Positions 24,704 through 40,000 of a DNA stretch of 64,000 bases are shown here, piece by piece. The notes beneath the pieces are model-generated. The model was not told the DNA's origin. It saw only the letters and a list, made by a program, of their open reading frames with translations, and ran no database searches. Origin of the DNA: Prosopocoilus inquinatus (Eukaryota > Arthropoda > Insecta > Coleoptera > Lucanidae); the NCBI GenBank assembly GCA_036172665.1, contig CM069870.1, positions 44,970,001-45,034,000 of the forward strand, read 5' to 3'. The translations under genes were made by a program, and so were the position numbers. The stretch's first letter is position 1; the number at the start of each line of letters is the position of its first letter.

Positions 24704-26640
24704 GATGCATCTAATCGATCCTTACTTATCTATCATGTTATTTGACGTTTGGATGGACTCCAGTAACCCTGACGTGAGATACGAAGTTCTCGGACGCAGC
24801 AGAAGCTGGAAATAGTTTTAAACGAAACAACACGTATTAGCGTTGTTCCTGTGATGTATCTAATCGATCCTTACTCATCTATCATGTTATTTGACGTTTG
24901 GATGGACTCCAGTAACTATGATGTGAGATACAAAGTTTTTGGACGCAGCAGAAGCTGGAAATAGTTTTGAACGAAACAACACGTATTAGCGTTGTTCCTG
25001 TGATGTATCTAATCGATCCTTACTCATCTATCATGTTATTTGACGTTTCGATGGACTCCAGTAACTCTAATGTGAGATACGAAATTTTCGGACGCAGCAG
25101 AAGCTGGAAATAGTTTTAAACTAAACAACACGCATTAGTGTTGTTCCTGTGATGTATCTAATCGATCCTTACTCATCTATAATGTTATTTGACGTTTGGA
25201 TGGACTCCAGTAACTCTGATGTGAGATACAAAGTTTTTGGACGCAGCAGAAGCTGGAAATAGTTTTGAACGAAACAACACGTATTAGCGTTGTTCCTGTG
25301 ATGTATCTAATCGATCCTTACTCATCTATCATGTTATTTGGCGTTTCGATGGACTCCAGTAGCTCTGATGTGAGATACGACGTTTTCGGACGCAGCAGAA
25401 GCTGGAAATAGTTTTAAACGAAACAACACGTATTAGCGTTGTTCCTGTGATGTATCTAATCGATCCTTACTCATCTATCATGTTATTTGACGTTTCGATG
25501 GACTCCAGTAACTCTAATGTGAGATACGAAATTTTCGGACGCAGCAGAAGCTGGAAATAGTTTTAAACGAAACAACACGCATTAGCGTTGTTCCTGTGAT
25601 GTATCTAATCGATCCTTACTTATCTATCATGTTATTTGACGTTTGGATGGACTCCAGTAACCCTGACGTGAGATACGAAGTTCTCGGACGCAGCAGAAGC
25701 TGGAAATAGTTTCAAACGAAACAACACGTATTAGCGTTGATCCTGTGATGTATCTAATCGATCCTTACTCATCTATCATGTTATTTGACGTTTGGATGGA
25801 CTCCAGTAACTCTGATGTGAGATACAATGTTTTTGGACGCAGCAGAAGCTGGAAATAGTTTTAAACGAAACAACGCGCATTAGCGTTGTTCCTGTGATGT
25901 ATCTAATCGATCCTTACTTATCTATCATGTTATTTGACGTTTGGATGGACTCCAGTAACAATGACGTGAGATACGAAGTTCTCGGACGCAGCAGAAGCTG
26001 GAAATAGTTTCAAACGAAACAACACGTATTAGCGTTGATCCTGTGATGTATCTAATCGATCGTTACTCATCTATCATGTTATTTGACGTTTCGATGGACT
26101 CCAGTAACTCTAATGTGAGAAACGAAATTTTCGGACGCAGGAGAAGCTGGAAATAGTTTTAAACGAAACAACACGCATTAGCGTTGTTCCTGTGATGTAT
26201 CTAATCGATCCTTACTCATCTATCATGTTATTTGGCGTTTCGATGGAATCCAGTAACTCTGATGTGAGATACAAAGTTTTTGGACGCAGCAGAAGCTGGA
26301 AATAGTTTTGAACGAAACAACAAGTATTAGCGTTGTTCCTGTGCTGTATCTAATCGATCCTTACTCATATATCATGTTATTTGGCGTTTCGATGGACTCC
26401 AGTAGCTCTGATGTGAGATACGACGTTTTCGGACGCAGCAGAAGCTGGAAATAGTTTTAAACGAAATAACACGTATTAGCGTTGTTCCTGTGATGTATCT
26501 AATCGATCCTTACTCATCTATCATGTTATTTGACGTTTGGATGGACTCCAGTAACTCTGATGTGAGATACAAAGTTTTTGGACGCAGCAGAAGCTGGAAA
26601 TAGTTTTAAACGAAACAACACGTATTAGCGTTGTTCCTGT
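24704..26640. repeat. 13-mer HOR derivative (1937 bp)
   Basis: A B C D E C A J A I H E' D: the 15-mer truncated after 12 units, with its last D joined to a new A (gatgcatctag) at 26641. Repeated at 34682-36618. Confidence 0.88.
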
Positions 26641-27117
26641 GATGCATCTAGTCGATCCTTACTTATCAATCATGTTATTTGACGTTTGGATGGACTCCAG
26701 TAACCCTGACGTGAGATACGAAGTTCTCGGACGCAGCAGAAGCTGGAAATAGTTTTAAACGAAACAACACGTATTAGCGTTGTTCCTGTGATGTATCTAA
26801 TCGATCCTTACTCATCTATCATGTTATTTGACGTTTCGATGGACTCCAGTAACTCTAATGTGAGATACGAAATTTTCGGACGCAGCAGAAGCTGGAAATA
26901 GTTTTAAACGAAACAACACGCATTAGCGTTGTTCCTGGGATGTATCTAATCGATCCTTACTTATCTATCATGTTATTTGACGTTTGGATGGACTCCAGTA
27001 ACCCTGACGTGAGATACGAAGTTCTCGGACGCAGCAGAAGCTGGAAATAGTTTCAAACGAAACAACACGTATTAGCGTTGATCCTGTGATGTATCTAATC
27101 GATCCTTACTCATATAT

Positions 27118-28458
27118 CATGTTATTTGACGTTTCGATGGACTCCAGTAACTCTAATGTGAGAAACGAAATTTTCGGACGCAGGAGAAGCTGGAAATAGT
27201 TTTAAACGAAACAACACGCATTAGCGTTGTTCCTGTGATGTATCTAATCGATCCTTACTCATCTATCATGTTATTTGGCGTTTCGATGGAATCCAGTAAC
27301 TCTGATGTGAGATACAAAGTTTTTGGACGCAGCAGAAGCTGGAAATAGTTTTGAACGAAACAACAAGTATTAGCGTTGTTCCTGTGCTGTATCTAATCGA
27401 TCCTTACTCATATATCATGTTATTTGGCGTTTCGATGGACTCCAGTAGCTCTGATGTGAGATACGACGTTTTCGGACGCAGCAGAAGCTGGAAATAGTTT
27501 TAAACGAAATAACACGTATTAGCGTTGTTCCTGTGATGTATCTAATCGATCCTTACTCATCTATCATGTTATTTGACGTTTGGATGGACTCCAGTAACTC
27601 TGATGTGAGATACAAAGTTTTTGGACTCAGCAGGAGCTGGAAATAGTTTTAAACGAAACAACACGTATTAGCGTTGTTCCTGTGCTGTATCTAATCGATC
27701 CTTACACATATATCATGTTATTTGGCGTTTCGATGGACTCCAGTAGCTCTGATGTGAGATACGACGTTTTCGGACGCAGCAGAAGCTGGAAATAGTTTTA
27801 AACGAAACAACACGTATTAGCGTTGTTCCTGTGATGTATCTAATCGATCCTTACTCATCTATCATGTTATTTGACGTTTCGATGGACTCCAGTAACTCTA
27901 ATGTGAGATACGAAATTTTCGGACGCAGCAGAAGCTGGAAATAGTTTTAAACGAAACAACACGCATTAGTGTTGTTCCTGTGATGCATCTAGTCGATCCT
28001 TACTTATCAATCATGTTATTTGACGTTTGGATGGACTCCAGTAACCCTGACGTGAGATACGAAGTTCTCGGACGCAGCAGAAGCTGGAAATAGTTTTAAA
28101 CGAAACAACACGTATTAGCGTTGTTGTTGTGATGTATCTAATCGATCCTTACTCATCTATCATGTTATTTGGCGTTTCGATGGACTCCAGTAACTCTAAT
28201 GTGAGATACGAAATTTTCGGACGCAGCAGAAGCTGGAAATAGTTTTAAACGAAACAACACGCATTAGCGTTGTTCCTGGGATGTATCTAATCGATCCTTA
28301 CTTATCTATCATGTTATTTGACGTTTGGATGGACTCCAGTAACCCTGACGTGAGATACGAAGTTCTCGGACGCAGCAGAAGCTGGAAATAGTTTCAAACG
28401 AAACAACACGTATTAGCGTTGATCCTGTGATGTATCTAATCGATCCTTACTCATCTAT
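27118..28458. repeat. Y segment, copy 2
   Basis: Second copy of the 9-unit Y segment. The entry point is a junction between about 27106 and 27135, where sequence that had followed the 18451 J unit (gatcctt) changes to class I sequence (gtttcg, gagaaacg), with an odd catatatc at 27109. Near 28125 it reads gttgttgttgtg instead of gttgttcctgtg, a private change. Confidence 0.78.
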
Positions 28459-31400
28459 CATGTTATTTGACGTTTGGATGGACTCCAGTAACTCTGATGT
28501 GAGATATAATGTTTTTGGACTCAGCAGAAGCTGGAAATAGTTTTAAACGAAACAACACGTATTAGCGTTGTTCCTGTGATGTATCTAATCGATCCTTACT
28601 CATCTATCATGTTATTTGGGGTTTCGATGGACTCCAGTAGCTCTGATGTGAGATACGACGTTTTCGGACGCAGCAGAAGCTGGAAATAGTTTTAAACGAA
28701 ACAACACGTATTAGCGTTGTTTCTGTGATGTATCTAATCGATCCTTACTCATCTATCATGTTATTTGACGTTTCGATGGACTCCAGTAACTCTAATGTGA
28801 GATACGAAATTTTCGGACGCAGCAGAAGCTGGAAATAGTTTTAAACGAAACAACACGCATTAGCGTTGTTCCTGTGATGTATCTAATCGATCCTTACTTA
28901 TCTATCATGTTATTTGACGTTTGGATGGACTCCAGTAACCCTTACGTGAGATACGAAGTTCTCGGACGCAGCAGAAGCTGGAAATAGTTTCAAACGAAAC
29001 AACACGTATTAGCGTTGATCCTGTGATGTATCTAATCGATCGTTACTCATCTATCATGTTATTTGACGTTTGGATGGACTCCAGTAACCCTTACGTGAGA
29101 TACGAAATTTTCGGACGCAGCAGAAGCTGGAAATAGTTTTAAACGAAACAACACGCATTAGCGTTGTTCCTGTGATGTATCTAATCGATCCTTACTCATC
29201 TATCATGTTATTTGGCGTTTCGATGGAATCCAGTAACTCTGATGTGAGATACAAAGTTTTTGGACGCAGCAGAAGCTGGAAATAGTTTTGAACGAAACAA
29301 CAAGTATTAGCGTTGTTCCTGTGATGTATCTAATCGATCCTTACTCATCTATCATGTTATTTGGCGTTTCGATGGACTCCAGTAACTTTGATGTGAGATA
29401 CGAAGTTCTCGGACGCAGCTGAAGCTAGAAATAGTTTTAAACGAAACAACACGCATTAGCGTTGTTACTGTGATGTATCTAATCGATCCTTATCTATCAT
29501 GTTATTTGACGTTTGGATGGACTCCAGTAAGTCTGATGTGAGATACAAAGTTTTTGGACGCAGCAGAAACTGGAAATAGTTTTAAACGAAACAACACGTA
29601 TTAGCGTTGTTCCTGTGATGTATCTAATCGATCCTTACTCATCTATCATGTTATTTGACGTTTCGATGGACTCCAGTAACTCTAATGTGAGAAACGAAAT
29701 TTTCGGACGCAGGAGAAGCTGGAAATAGTTTAAACGAAACAACACGTATTAGCGTTGTTCCTGTGCTGTATCTAATCGATCCTTACTCATATATCATGTT
29801 ATTTGGCGTTTCGATGGACTCCAGTAGCTCTGATGTGAGATACGACGTTTTCGGACGCAGCAGAAGCTGGAAATAGTTTTAAACGAAACAACACGTATTA
29901 GCGTTGTTCCTGTGATGTATCTAATCGATCCTTACTCATCTATCATGTTATTTGACGTTTCGATGGACTCCAGTAACTCTAATGTGAAATACGAAATTTT
30001 CGGACGCAGCAGAAGCTGGAAATAGTTTTAAACGATACAACACGCATTAGCGTTGTTCCTGTGATGTATCTAATCGATCCTTACTTATCTATCATGTTAT
30101 TTGACGTTTGGATGGACTCCAGTAACCCTGACGTGAGATACGAAGTTCTCGGACGCAGCAGAAACTGGAAATAGTTTTAAACGAAACAACACGTATTAGC
30201 GTTGTTCCTGTGATGTATCTAATCGATCCTTACACATCTATCATGTTATTTGACGTTTGGATGGACTCCAGTAACTCTGATGTGAGATACAAAGTTTTTG
30301 GACGCAGCAGAAGCTGGAAATAGTTTTGAACGAAACAACACGTATTAGCGTTGTTCCTGTGATGTATCTAATCGATCCTTACTCATCTATCATGTTATTT
30401 GGCGTTTCGATGGACTCCAGTAGCTCTGATGTGAGATACGACGTTTTCGGACGCAGCAGAAGCTGGAAATAGTTTTAAACGAAACAACACGTATTAGCGT
30501 TGTTCCTGTGATGTATCTAATCGATCCTTACTCATCTATCATGTTATTTGACGTTTCGATGGACTCCAGTAACTCTAATGTGAGATACGAAATTTTCGGA
30601 CGCAGCAGAAGCTGGAAATAGTTTTAAACGAAACAACACGCATTAGCGTTGTTCCTGTGATGTATCTAATCGATCCTTACTTATCTATCATGTTATTTGA
30701 CGTTTGGATGGACTCCAGTAACCCTGACGTGAGATACGAAGTTCTCGGACGCAGCAGAAGCTGGAAATAATTTTAAACGAAACAACACGTATTAGCGTTG
30801 TTCCTGTGATGTATCTAATCGATCCTTACTCATCTATCATGTTATTTGACGTTTGGATGGACTCCAGTAACTCTGATGTGAGATACAAAGTTTTTGGACG
30901 CAGCAGGAGCTGGAAATAGTTTTAAACGAAACAACACGTATTAGCGTTGTTCCTGTGCTGTATCTAACCGATCCTTACTCATGTATCATGTTATTTGGCG
31001 TTTCGATGGACTCCAGTAGCTCTGATGTGAGATACGACGTTTTCGGACGCAGCAGAAGCTGGAAATAGTTTTAAACGAAACAACACGTATTAGCGTTGTT
31101 CCTGTGATGTATCTAATCGATCCTTACTTATCTATCATGTTATTTGACGTTTGGATGGACTCCAGTAACTCTGATGTGAGATACAAAGTTTTTGGACGCA
31201 GCAGAAGCTGGAAATAGTTTTGAACGAAACAACACGTATTAGCGTTGTTCCTGTGATGTATCTAATCGATCCTTACTCATCTATCATGTTATTTGGCGAT
31301 TCGATGGACTCCAGTAACTTTGATGTGAGATACGAAGTTCTCGGACGCAGCTGAAGCTAGAAATAGTTTTAAACGAAACAACACGCATTAGCGTTGTTAC

Positions 31401-34400
31401 TGTGATGTATCTAATCGATCCTTACTTATCTATCATGTTATTTGACGTTTGGATGGACTCCAGTAAGTCTGATGTGAGATACAAAGTTTTTGGACGCAGC
31501 AGGAGCTGGAAATAGTTTTAAACGAAACAACACGTATTAGCGTTGTTCCTGTGCTGTATCTAATCGATCCTTACTCATATATCATGTTATTTGGCGTTTC
31601 GATGGACTCCAGTAGCTCTGATGTGAGATACGACGTTTTCGGACGCAGCAGAAGCTGGAAATAGTTTTAAACGAAACAACACGTATTAGCGTTGTTCCTG
31701 TGATGTATCTAATCGATCCTTACTCATCTATCATGTTATTTGACGTTTCGATGGACTCCAGTAACTCTAATGTGAAATACGAAATTTTCGGACGCAGCAG
31801 AAGCTGGAAATAGTTTTAAACGATACAACACGCATTAGCGTTGTTCCTGTGATGTATCTAATCGATCCTTACTTATCTATCATGTTATTTGACGTTTGGA
31901 TGGACTCCAGTAACCCTGACGTGAGATAAGAAGTTCTCGGACGCAGCAGAAACTGGAAATAGTTTTAAACGAAACAACACGTATTAGCGTTGTTCCTGTG
32001 ATGTATCTAATCGATCCTTACACATCTATCATGTTATTTGACGTTTGGATGGACTCCAGTAACTCTGATGTGAGATACAAAGTTTTTGGACGCAGCAGAA
32101 GCTGGAAATAGTTTTGAACGAAACAACACGTATTAGCGTTGTTCCTGTGATGTATCTAATCGATCCTTACTCATCTATCATGTTATTTGGCGTTTCGATG
32201 GACTCCAGTAGCTCTGATGTGAGATACGACGTTTTCGGACGCAGCAGAAGCTGGAAATAGTTTTAAACGAAACAACACGTATTAGCGTTGTTGCTGTGAT
32301 GTATCTAATCGATCCTTACTTATCTATCATGTTATTTGACGTTTGGATGGACTCCAGTAACTCTGATGTGAGATACAAAGTTTTTGGACGCAGCAGAAGC
32401 TGGAAATAGTTTTGAACGAAACAACACGTATTAGCGTTGTTCCTGTGATGTATCTAATCGATCCTTACTCATCTATCATGTTATTTGGCGATTCGATGGA
32501 CTCCAGTAACTTTGATGTGAGATACGAAGTTCTCGGACGCAGCTGAAGCTAGAAATAGTTTTAAACGAAACAACACGCATTAGCGTTGTTACTGTGATGT
32601 ATCTAATCGATCCTTACTTATCTATCATGTTATTTGACGTTTGGATGGACTCCAGTAACTCTGATGTGAGATACAATGTTTTTGGACGCAGCAGAAGCTG
32701 GAAATAGTTTTAAACGAAACAACGCGCATTAGCGTTGTTCCTGTGATGTATCTAATCGATCCTTACTTATCTATCATGTTATTTGACGTTTGGATGGACT
32801 CCAGTAACCCTGACGTGAGATACGATGTTCTCGGACGCAGCAGAAGCTGGAAATAGTTTCAAACGAAACAACACGTATTAGCGTTGATCCTGTGATGTAT
32901 CTAATCGATCGTTACTCATCTATCATGTTATTTGACGTTTCGATGGACTCCAGTAACTCTAATGTGAGAAACGAAATTTTCGGACGCAGGAGAAGCTGGA
33001 AATAGTTTTAAACGAAACAACACGCATTAGCGTTGTTCCTGTGATGTATCTAATCGATCCTTACTCATCTATCATGTTATTTGGCGTTTCGATGGAATCC
33101 AGTAACTCTGATGTGAGATACAAAGTTTTTGGACGCAGCAGAAGCTGGAAATAGTTTTGAACGAAACAACAAGTATTAGCGTTGTTCCTGTGCTGTATCT
33201 AATCGATCCTTACTCATATATCATGTTATTTGGCCTTTCGATGGACTCCAGTAGCTCTGATGTGAGATACGACGTTTTCGGACGCAGCAGAAGCTGGAAA
33301 TAGTTTTAAACGAAATAACACGTATTAGCGTTGTTCCTGTGATGTATCTAATCGATCCTTACTCATCTATCATGTTATTTGACGTTTGGATGGACTCCAG
33401 TAACTCTGATGTGAGATACAAAGTTTTTGGACGCAGCAGGAGCTGGAAATAGTTTTAAACGAAACAACACGTATTAGCGTTGTTCCTGTGCTGTATCTAA
33501 TCGATCCTTACTCATATATCATGTTATTTGGCGTTTCGATGGACTCCAGTAGCTCTGATGTGAGATACGACGTTTTCGGACGCAGCAGAAGCTGGAAATA
33601 GTTTTAAACGAAACAACACGTATTAGCGTTGTTCCTGTGATGTATCTAATCGATCCTTACTCATCTATCATGTTATTTGACGTTTCGATGGACTCCAGTA
33701 ACTCTAATGTGAGATACGAAATTTTCGGACGCAGCAGAAGCTGGAAATAGTTTTAAACGAAACAACACGCATTAGTGTTGTTCCTGTGATGCATCTAATC
33801 GATCCTTACTTATCAATCATGTTATTTGACGTTTGGATGGACTCCAGTAACCCTGACGTGAGATACGAAGTTCTCGGACGCAGCAGAAGCTGGAAATAGT
33901 TTTAAACGAAACAACACGTATTAGCGTTGTTCCTGTGATGTATCTAATCGATCCTTACTCATCTATCATGTTATTTGACGTTTGGATGGACTCCAGTAAC
34001 TATGATGTGAGATACAAAGTTTTTGGACGCAGCAGAAGCTGGAAATAGTTTTGAACGAAACAACACGTATTAGCGTTGTTCCTGTGATGTATCTAATCGA
34101 TCCTTACTCATCTATCATGTTATTTGACGTTTCGATGGACTCCAGTAACTCTAATGTGAGATACGAAATTTTCGGACGCAGCAGAAGCTGGAAATAGTTT
34201 TAAACTAAACAACACGCATTAGTGTTGTTCCTGTGATGTATCTAATCGATCCTTACTCATCTATCATGTTATTTGACGTTTGGATGGACTCCAGTAACTC
34301 TGATGTGAGATACAAAGTTTTTGGACGCAGCAGAAGCTGGAAATAGTTTTGAACGAAACAACACGTATTAGCGTTGTTCCTGTGATGTATCTAATCGATC

Positions 34401-37095
34401 CTTACTCATCTATCATGTTATTTGGCGTTTCGATGGACTCCAGTAGCTCTGATGTGAGATACGAAGTTTTCGGACGCAGCAGAAGCTGGAAATAGTTTTA
34501 AACGAAACAACACGTATTAGCGTTGTTCCTGTGATGTATCTAATCGATCCTTACTCATCTATCATGTTATTTGACGTTTCGATGGACTCCAGTAACTCTA
34601 ATGTGAGATACGAAATTTTCGGACGCAGCAGAAGCTGGAAATAGTTTTAAACGAAACAACACGCATTAGTGTTGTTCCTGTGATGCATCTAATCGATCCT
34701 TACTTATCTATCATGTTATTTGACGTTTGGATGGACTCCAGTAACCCTGACGTGAGATACGAAGTTCTCGGACGCAGCAGAAGCTGGAAATAGTTTTAAA
34801 CGAAACAACACGTATTAGCGTTGTTCCTGTGATGTATCTAATCGATCCTTACTCATCTATCATGTTATTTGACGTTTGGATGGACTCCAGTAACTATGAT
34901 GTGAGATACAAAGTTTTTGGACGCAGCAGAAGCTGGAAATAGTTTTGAACGAAACAACACGTATTAGCGTTGTTCCTGTGATGTATCTAATCGATCCTTA
35001 CTCATCTATCATGTTATTTGACGTTTCGATGGACTCCAGTAACTCTAATGTGAGATACGAAATTTTCGGACGCAGCAGAAGCTGGAAATAGTTTTAAACT
35101 AAACAACACGCATTAGTGTTGTTCCTGTGATGTATCTAATCGATCCTTACTCATCTATAATGTTATTTGACGTTTGGATGGACTCCAGTAACTCTGATGT
35201 GAGATACAAAGTTTTTGGACGCAGCAGAAGCTGGAAATAGTTTTGAACGAAACAACACGTATTAGCGTTGTTCCTGTGATGTATCTAATCGATCCTTACT
35301 CATCTATCATGTTATTTGGCGTTTCGATGGACTCCAGTAGCTCTGATGTGAGATACGACGTTTTCGGACGCAGCAGAAGCTGGAAATAGTTTTAAACGAA
35401 ACAACACGTATTAGCGTTGTTCCTGTGATGTATCTAATCGATCCTTACTCATCTATCATGTTATTTGACGTTTCGATGGACTCCAGTAACTCTAATGTGA
35501 GATACGAAATTTTCGGACGCAGCAGAAGCTGGAAATAGTTTTAAACGAAACAACACGCATTAGCGTTGTTCCTGTGATGTATCTAATCGATCCTTACTTA
35601 TCTATCATGTTATTTGACGTTTGGATGGACTCCAGTAACCCTGACGTGAGATACGAAGTTCTCGGACGCAGCAGAAGCTGGAAATAGTTTCAAACGAAAC
35701 AACACGTATTAGCGTTGATCCTGTGATGTATCTAATCGATCCTTACTCATCTATCATGTTATTTGACGTTTGGATGGACTCCAGTAACTCTGATGTGAGA
35801 TACAATGTTTTTGGACGCAGCAGAAGCTGGAAATAGTTTTAAACGAAACAACGCGCATTAGCGTTGTTCCTGTGATGTATCTAATCGATCCTTACTTATC
35901 TATCATGTTATTTGACGTTTGGATGGACTCCAGTAACAATGACGTGAGATACGAAGTTCTCGGACGCAGCAGAAGCTGGAAATAGTTTCAAACGAAACAA
36001 CACGTATTAGCGTTGATCCTGTGATGTATCTAATCGATCGTTACTCATCTATCATGTTATTTGACGTTTCGATGGACTCCAGTAACTCTAATGTGAGAAA
36101 CGAAATTTTCGGACGCAGGAGAAGCTGGAAATAGTTTTAAACGAAACAACACGCATTAGCGTTGTTCCTGTGATGTATCTAATCGATCCTTACTCATCTA
36201 TCATGTTATTTGGCGTTTCGATGGAATCCAGTAACTCTGATGTGAGATACAAAGTTTTTGGACGCAGCAGAAGCTGGAAATAGTTTTGAACGAAACAACA
36301 AGTATTAGCGTTGTTCCTGTGCTGTATCTAATCGATCCTTACTCATATATCATGTTATTTGGCGTTTCGATGGACTCCAGTAGCTCTGATGTGAGATACG
36401 ACGTTTTCGGACGCAGCAGAAGCTGGAAATAGTTTTAAACGAAATAACACGTATTAGCGTTGTTCCTGTGATGTATCTAATCGATCCTTACTCATCTATC
36501 ATGTTATTTGACGTTTGGATGGACTCCAGTAACTCTGATGTGAGATACAAAGTTTTTGGACGCAGCAGAAGCTGGAAATAGTTTTAAACGAAACAACACG
36601 TATTAGCGTTGTTCCTGTGATGCATCTAGTCGATCCTTACTTATCAATCATGTTATTTGACGTTTGGATGGACTCCAGTAACCCTGACGTGAGATACGAA
36701 GTTCTCGGACGCAGCAGAAGCTGGAAATAGTTTTAAACGAAACAACACGTATTAGCGTTGTTCCTGTGATGTATCTAATCGATCCTTACTCATCTATCAT
36801 GTTATTTGACGTTTCGATGGACTCCAGTAACTCTAATGTGAGATACGAAATTTTCGGACGCAGCAGAAGCTGGAAATAGTTTTAAACGAAACAACACGCA
36901 TTAGCGTTGTTCCTGGGATGTATCTAATCGATCCTTACTTATCTATCATGTTATTTGACGTTTGGATGGACTCCAGTAACCCTGACGTGAGATACGAAGT
37001 TCTCGGACGCAGCAGAAGCTGGAAATAGTTTCAAACGAAACAACACGTATTAGCGTTGATCCTGTGATGTATCTAATCGATCCTTACTCATCTAT
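28459..37095. repeat. X segment, copy 2 (8637 bp)
   Basis: Matches X copy 1 at +9978 at every marker checked: gactcagcag at 28518, ctaaccgatc at 30964, gataagaag at about 31921, gatgcatctag at 36619. Its 145-bp G unit starts at 29472, its 6-mer core at 33788 and its 13-mer at 34682. Confidence 0.87.
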
Positions 37096-40000
37096 CATGT
37101 TATTTGACGTTTGGATGGACTCCAGTAACTCTGATGTGAGATATAATGTTTTTGGACGCAGCAGAAGCTGGAAATAGTTTTAAACGAAACAACACGTATT
37201 AGCGTTGTTCCTGTGATGTATCTAATCGATCCTTACTCATCTATCATGTTATTTGGGGTTTCGATGGACTCCAGTAGCTCTGATGTGAGATACGACGTTT
37301 TCGGACGCAGCAGAAGCTGGAAATAGTTTTAAACGAAACAACACGTATTAGCGTTGTTTCTGTGATGTATCTAATCGATCCTTACTCATCTATCATGTTA
37401 TTTGACGTTTCGATGGACTCCAGTAACTCTAATGTGAGATACGAAATTTTCGGACGCAGCAGAAGCTGGAAATAGTTTTAAACGAAACAACACGCATTAG
37501 CGTTGTTCCTGTGATGTATCTAATCGATCCTTACTTATCTATCATGTTATTTGACGTTTGGATGGACTCCAGTAACCCTTACGTGAGATACGAAGTTCTC
37601 GGACGCAGCAGAAGCTGGAAATAGTTTCAAACGAAACAACACGTATTAGCGTTGATCCTGTGATGTATCTAATCGATCGTTACTCATCTATCATGTTATT
37701 TGACGTTTGGATGGACTCCAGTAACCCTTACGTGAGATACGAAATTTTCGGACGCAGCAGAAGCTGGAAATAGTTTTAAACGAAACAACACGCATTAGCG
37801 TTGTTCCTGTGATGTATCTAATCGATCCTTACTCATCTATCATGTTATTTGGCGTTTCGATGGAATCCAGTAACTCTGATGTGAGATACAAAGTTTTTGG
37901 ACGCAGCAGAAGCTGGAAATAGTTTTGAACGAAACAACAAGTATTAGCGTTGTTCCTGTGATGTATCTAATCGATCCTTACTCATCTATCATGTTATTTG
38001 GCGTTTCGATGGACTCCAGTAACTTTGATGTGAGATACGAAGTTCTCGGACGCAGCTGAAGCTAGAAATAGTTTTAAACGAAACAACACGCATTAGCGTT
38101 GTTACTGTGATGTATCTAATCGATCCTTATCTATCATGTTATTTGACGTTTGGATGGACTCCAGTAAGTCTGATGTGAGATACAAAGTTTTTGGACGCAG
38201 CAGAAACTGGAAATAGTTTTAAACGAAACAACACGTATTAGCGTTGTTCCTGTGATGTATCTAATCGATCCTTACTCATCTATCATGTTATTTGACGTTT
38301 CGATGGACTCCAGTAACTCTAATGTGAGAAACGAAATTTTCGGACGCAGGAGAAGCTGGAAATAGTTTAAACGAAACAACACGTATTAGCGTTGTTCCTG
38401 TGCTGTATCTAATCGATCCTTACTCATATATCATGTTATTTGGCGTTTCGATGGACTCCAGTAGCTCTGATGTGAGATACGACGTTTTCGGACGCAGCAG
38501 AAGCTGGAAATAGTTTTAAACGAAACAACACGTATTAGCGTTGTTCCTGTGATGTATCTAATCGATCCTTACTCATCTATCATGTTATTTGACGTTTCGA
38601 TGGACTCCAGTAACTCTAATGTGAAATACGAAATTTTCGGACGCAGCAGAAGCTGGAAATAGTTTTAAACGATACAACACGCATTAGCGTTGTTCCTGTG
38701 ATGTATCTAATCGATCCTTACTTATCTATCATGTTATTTGACGTTTGGATGGACTCCAGTAACCCTGACGTGAGATACGAAGTTCTCGGACGCAGCAGAA
38801 ACTGGAAATAGTTTTAAACGAAACAACACGTATTAGCGTTGTTCCTGTGATGTATCTAATCGATCCTTACACATCTATCATGTTATTTGACGTTTGGATG
38901 GACTCCAGTAACTCTGATGTGAGATACAAAGTTTTTGGACGCAGCAGAAGCTGGAAATAGTTTTGAACGAAACAACACGTATTAGCGTTGTTCCTGTGAT
39001 GTATCTAATCGATCCTTACTCATCTATCATGTTATTTGGCGTTTCGATGGACTCCAGTAGCTCTGATGTGAGATACGACGTTTTCGGACGCAGCAGAAGC
39101 TGGAAATAGTTTTAAACGAAACAACACGTATTAGCGTTGTTCCTGTGATGTATCTAATCGATCCTTACTCATCTATCATGTTATTTGACGTTTCGATGGA
39201 CTCCAGTAACTCTAATGTGAGATACGAAATTTTCGGACGCAGCAGAAGCGGGAAATAGTTTTAAACGAAACAACACGCATTAGCGTTGTTCCTGTGATGT
39301 ATCTAATCGATCCTTACTTATCTATCATGTTATTTGACGTTTGGATGGACTCCAGTAACCCTGACGTGAGATACGAAGTTCTCGGACGCAGCAGAAGCTG
39401 GAAATAATTTTAAACGAAACAACACGTATTAGCGTTGTTCCTGTGATGTATCTAATCGATCCTTACTCATCTATCATGTTATTTGACGTTTGGATGGACT
39501 CCAGTAACTCTGATGTGAGATACAAAGTTTTTGGACGCAGCAGGAGCTGGAAATAGTTTTAAACGAAACAACACGTATTAGCGTTGTTCCTGTGCTGTAT
39601 CTAACCGATCCTTACTCATGTATCATGTTATTTGGCGTTTCGATGGACTCCAGTAGCTCTGATGTGAGATACGACGTTTTCGGACGCAGCAGAAGCTGGA
39701 AATAGTTTTAAACGAAACAACACGTATTAGCGTTGTTCCTGTGATGTATCTAATCGATCCTTACTTATCTATCATGTTATTTGACGTTTGGATGGACTCC
39801 AGTAACTCTGATGTGAGATACAAAGTTTTTGGACGCAGCAGAAGCTGGAAATAGTTTTGAACGAAACAACACGTATTAGCGTTGTTCCTGTGATGTATCT
39901 AATCGATCCTTACTCATCTATCATGTTATTTGGCGATTCGATGGACTCCAGTAACTTTGATGTGAGATACGAAGTTCTCGGACGCAGCTGAAGCTAGAAA

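Larger units (their letters stand above)
18481..27117. repeat. X segment, copy 1 (8637 bp)
   Basis: Unit starts run from A 18004 through C 18153, A 18302, J 18451, E 18600, C 18749, A 18898, an A/C hybrid 19047, H 19196, F 19345, G 19494 (145 bp), I 19639 (148 bp), E' 19787, C 19936 and onward to the 6-mer at 23810, the 13-mer at 24704 and the A at 26641. Rare markers gataagaag (about 21943), ctaaccgatc (20986), aacaatgacg (about 25957) and gatacgatg recur at exactly +9978. A few differences exist, for example ccttatgtg near 19114 against ccttacgtg. Confidence 0.85.

Noticed and set aside
17140..37095. Assembly artefact as the sole explanation of the 9978-bp tandem copies.
   Set aside because: The copies carry private differences (near 19114, 28125, 37155 and 39250), which argues for real copies, though collapse or over-expansion cannot be excluded without reads.
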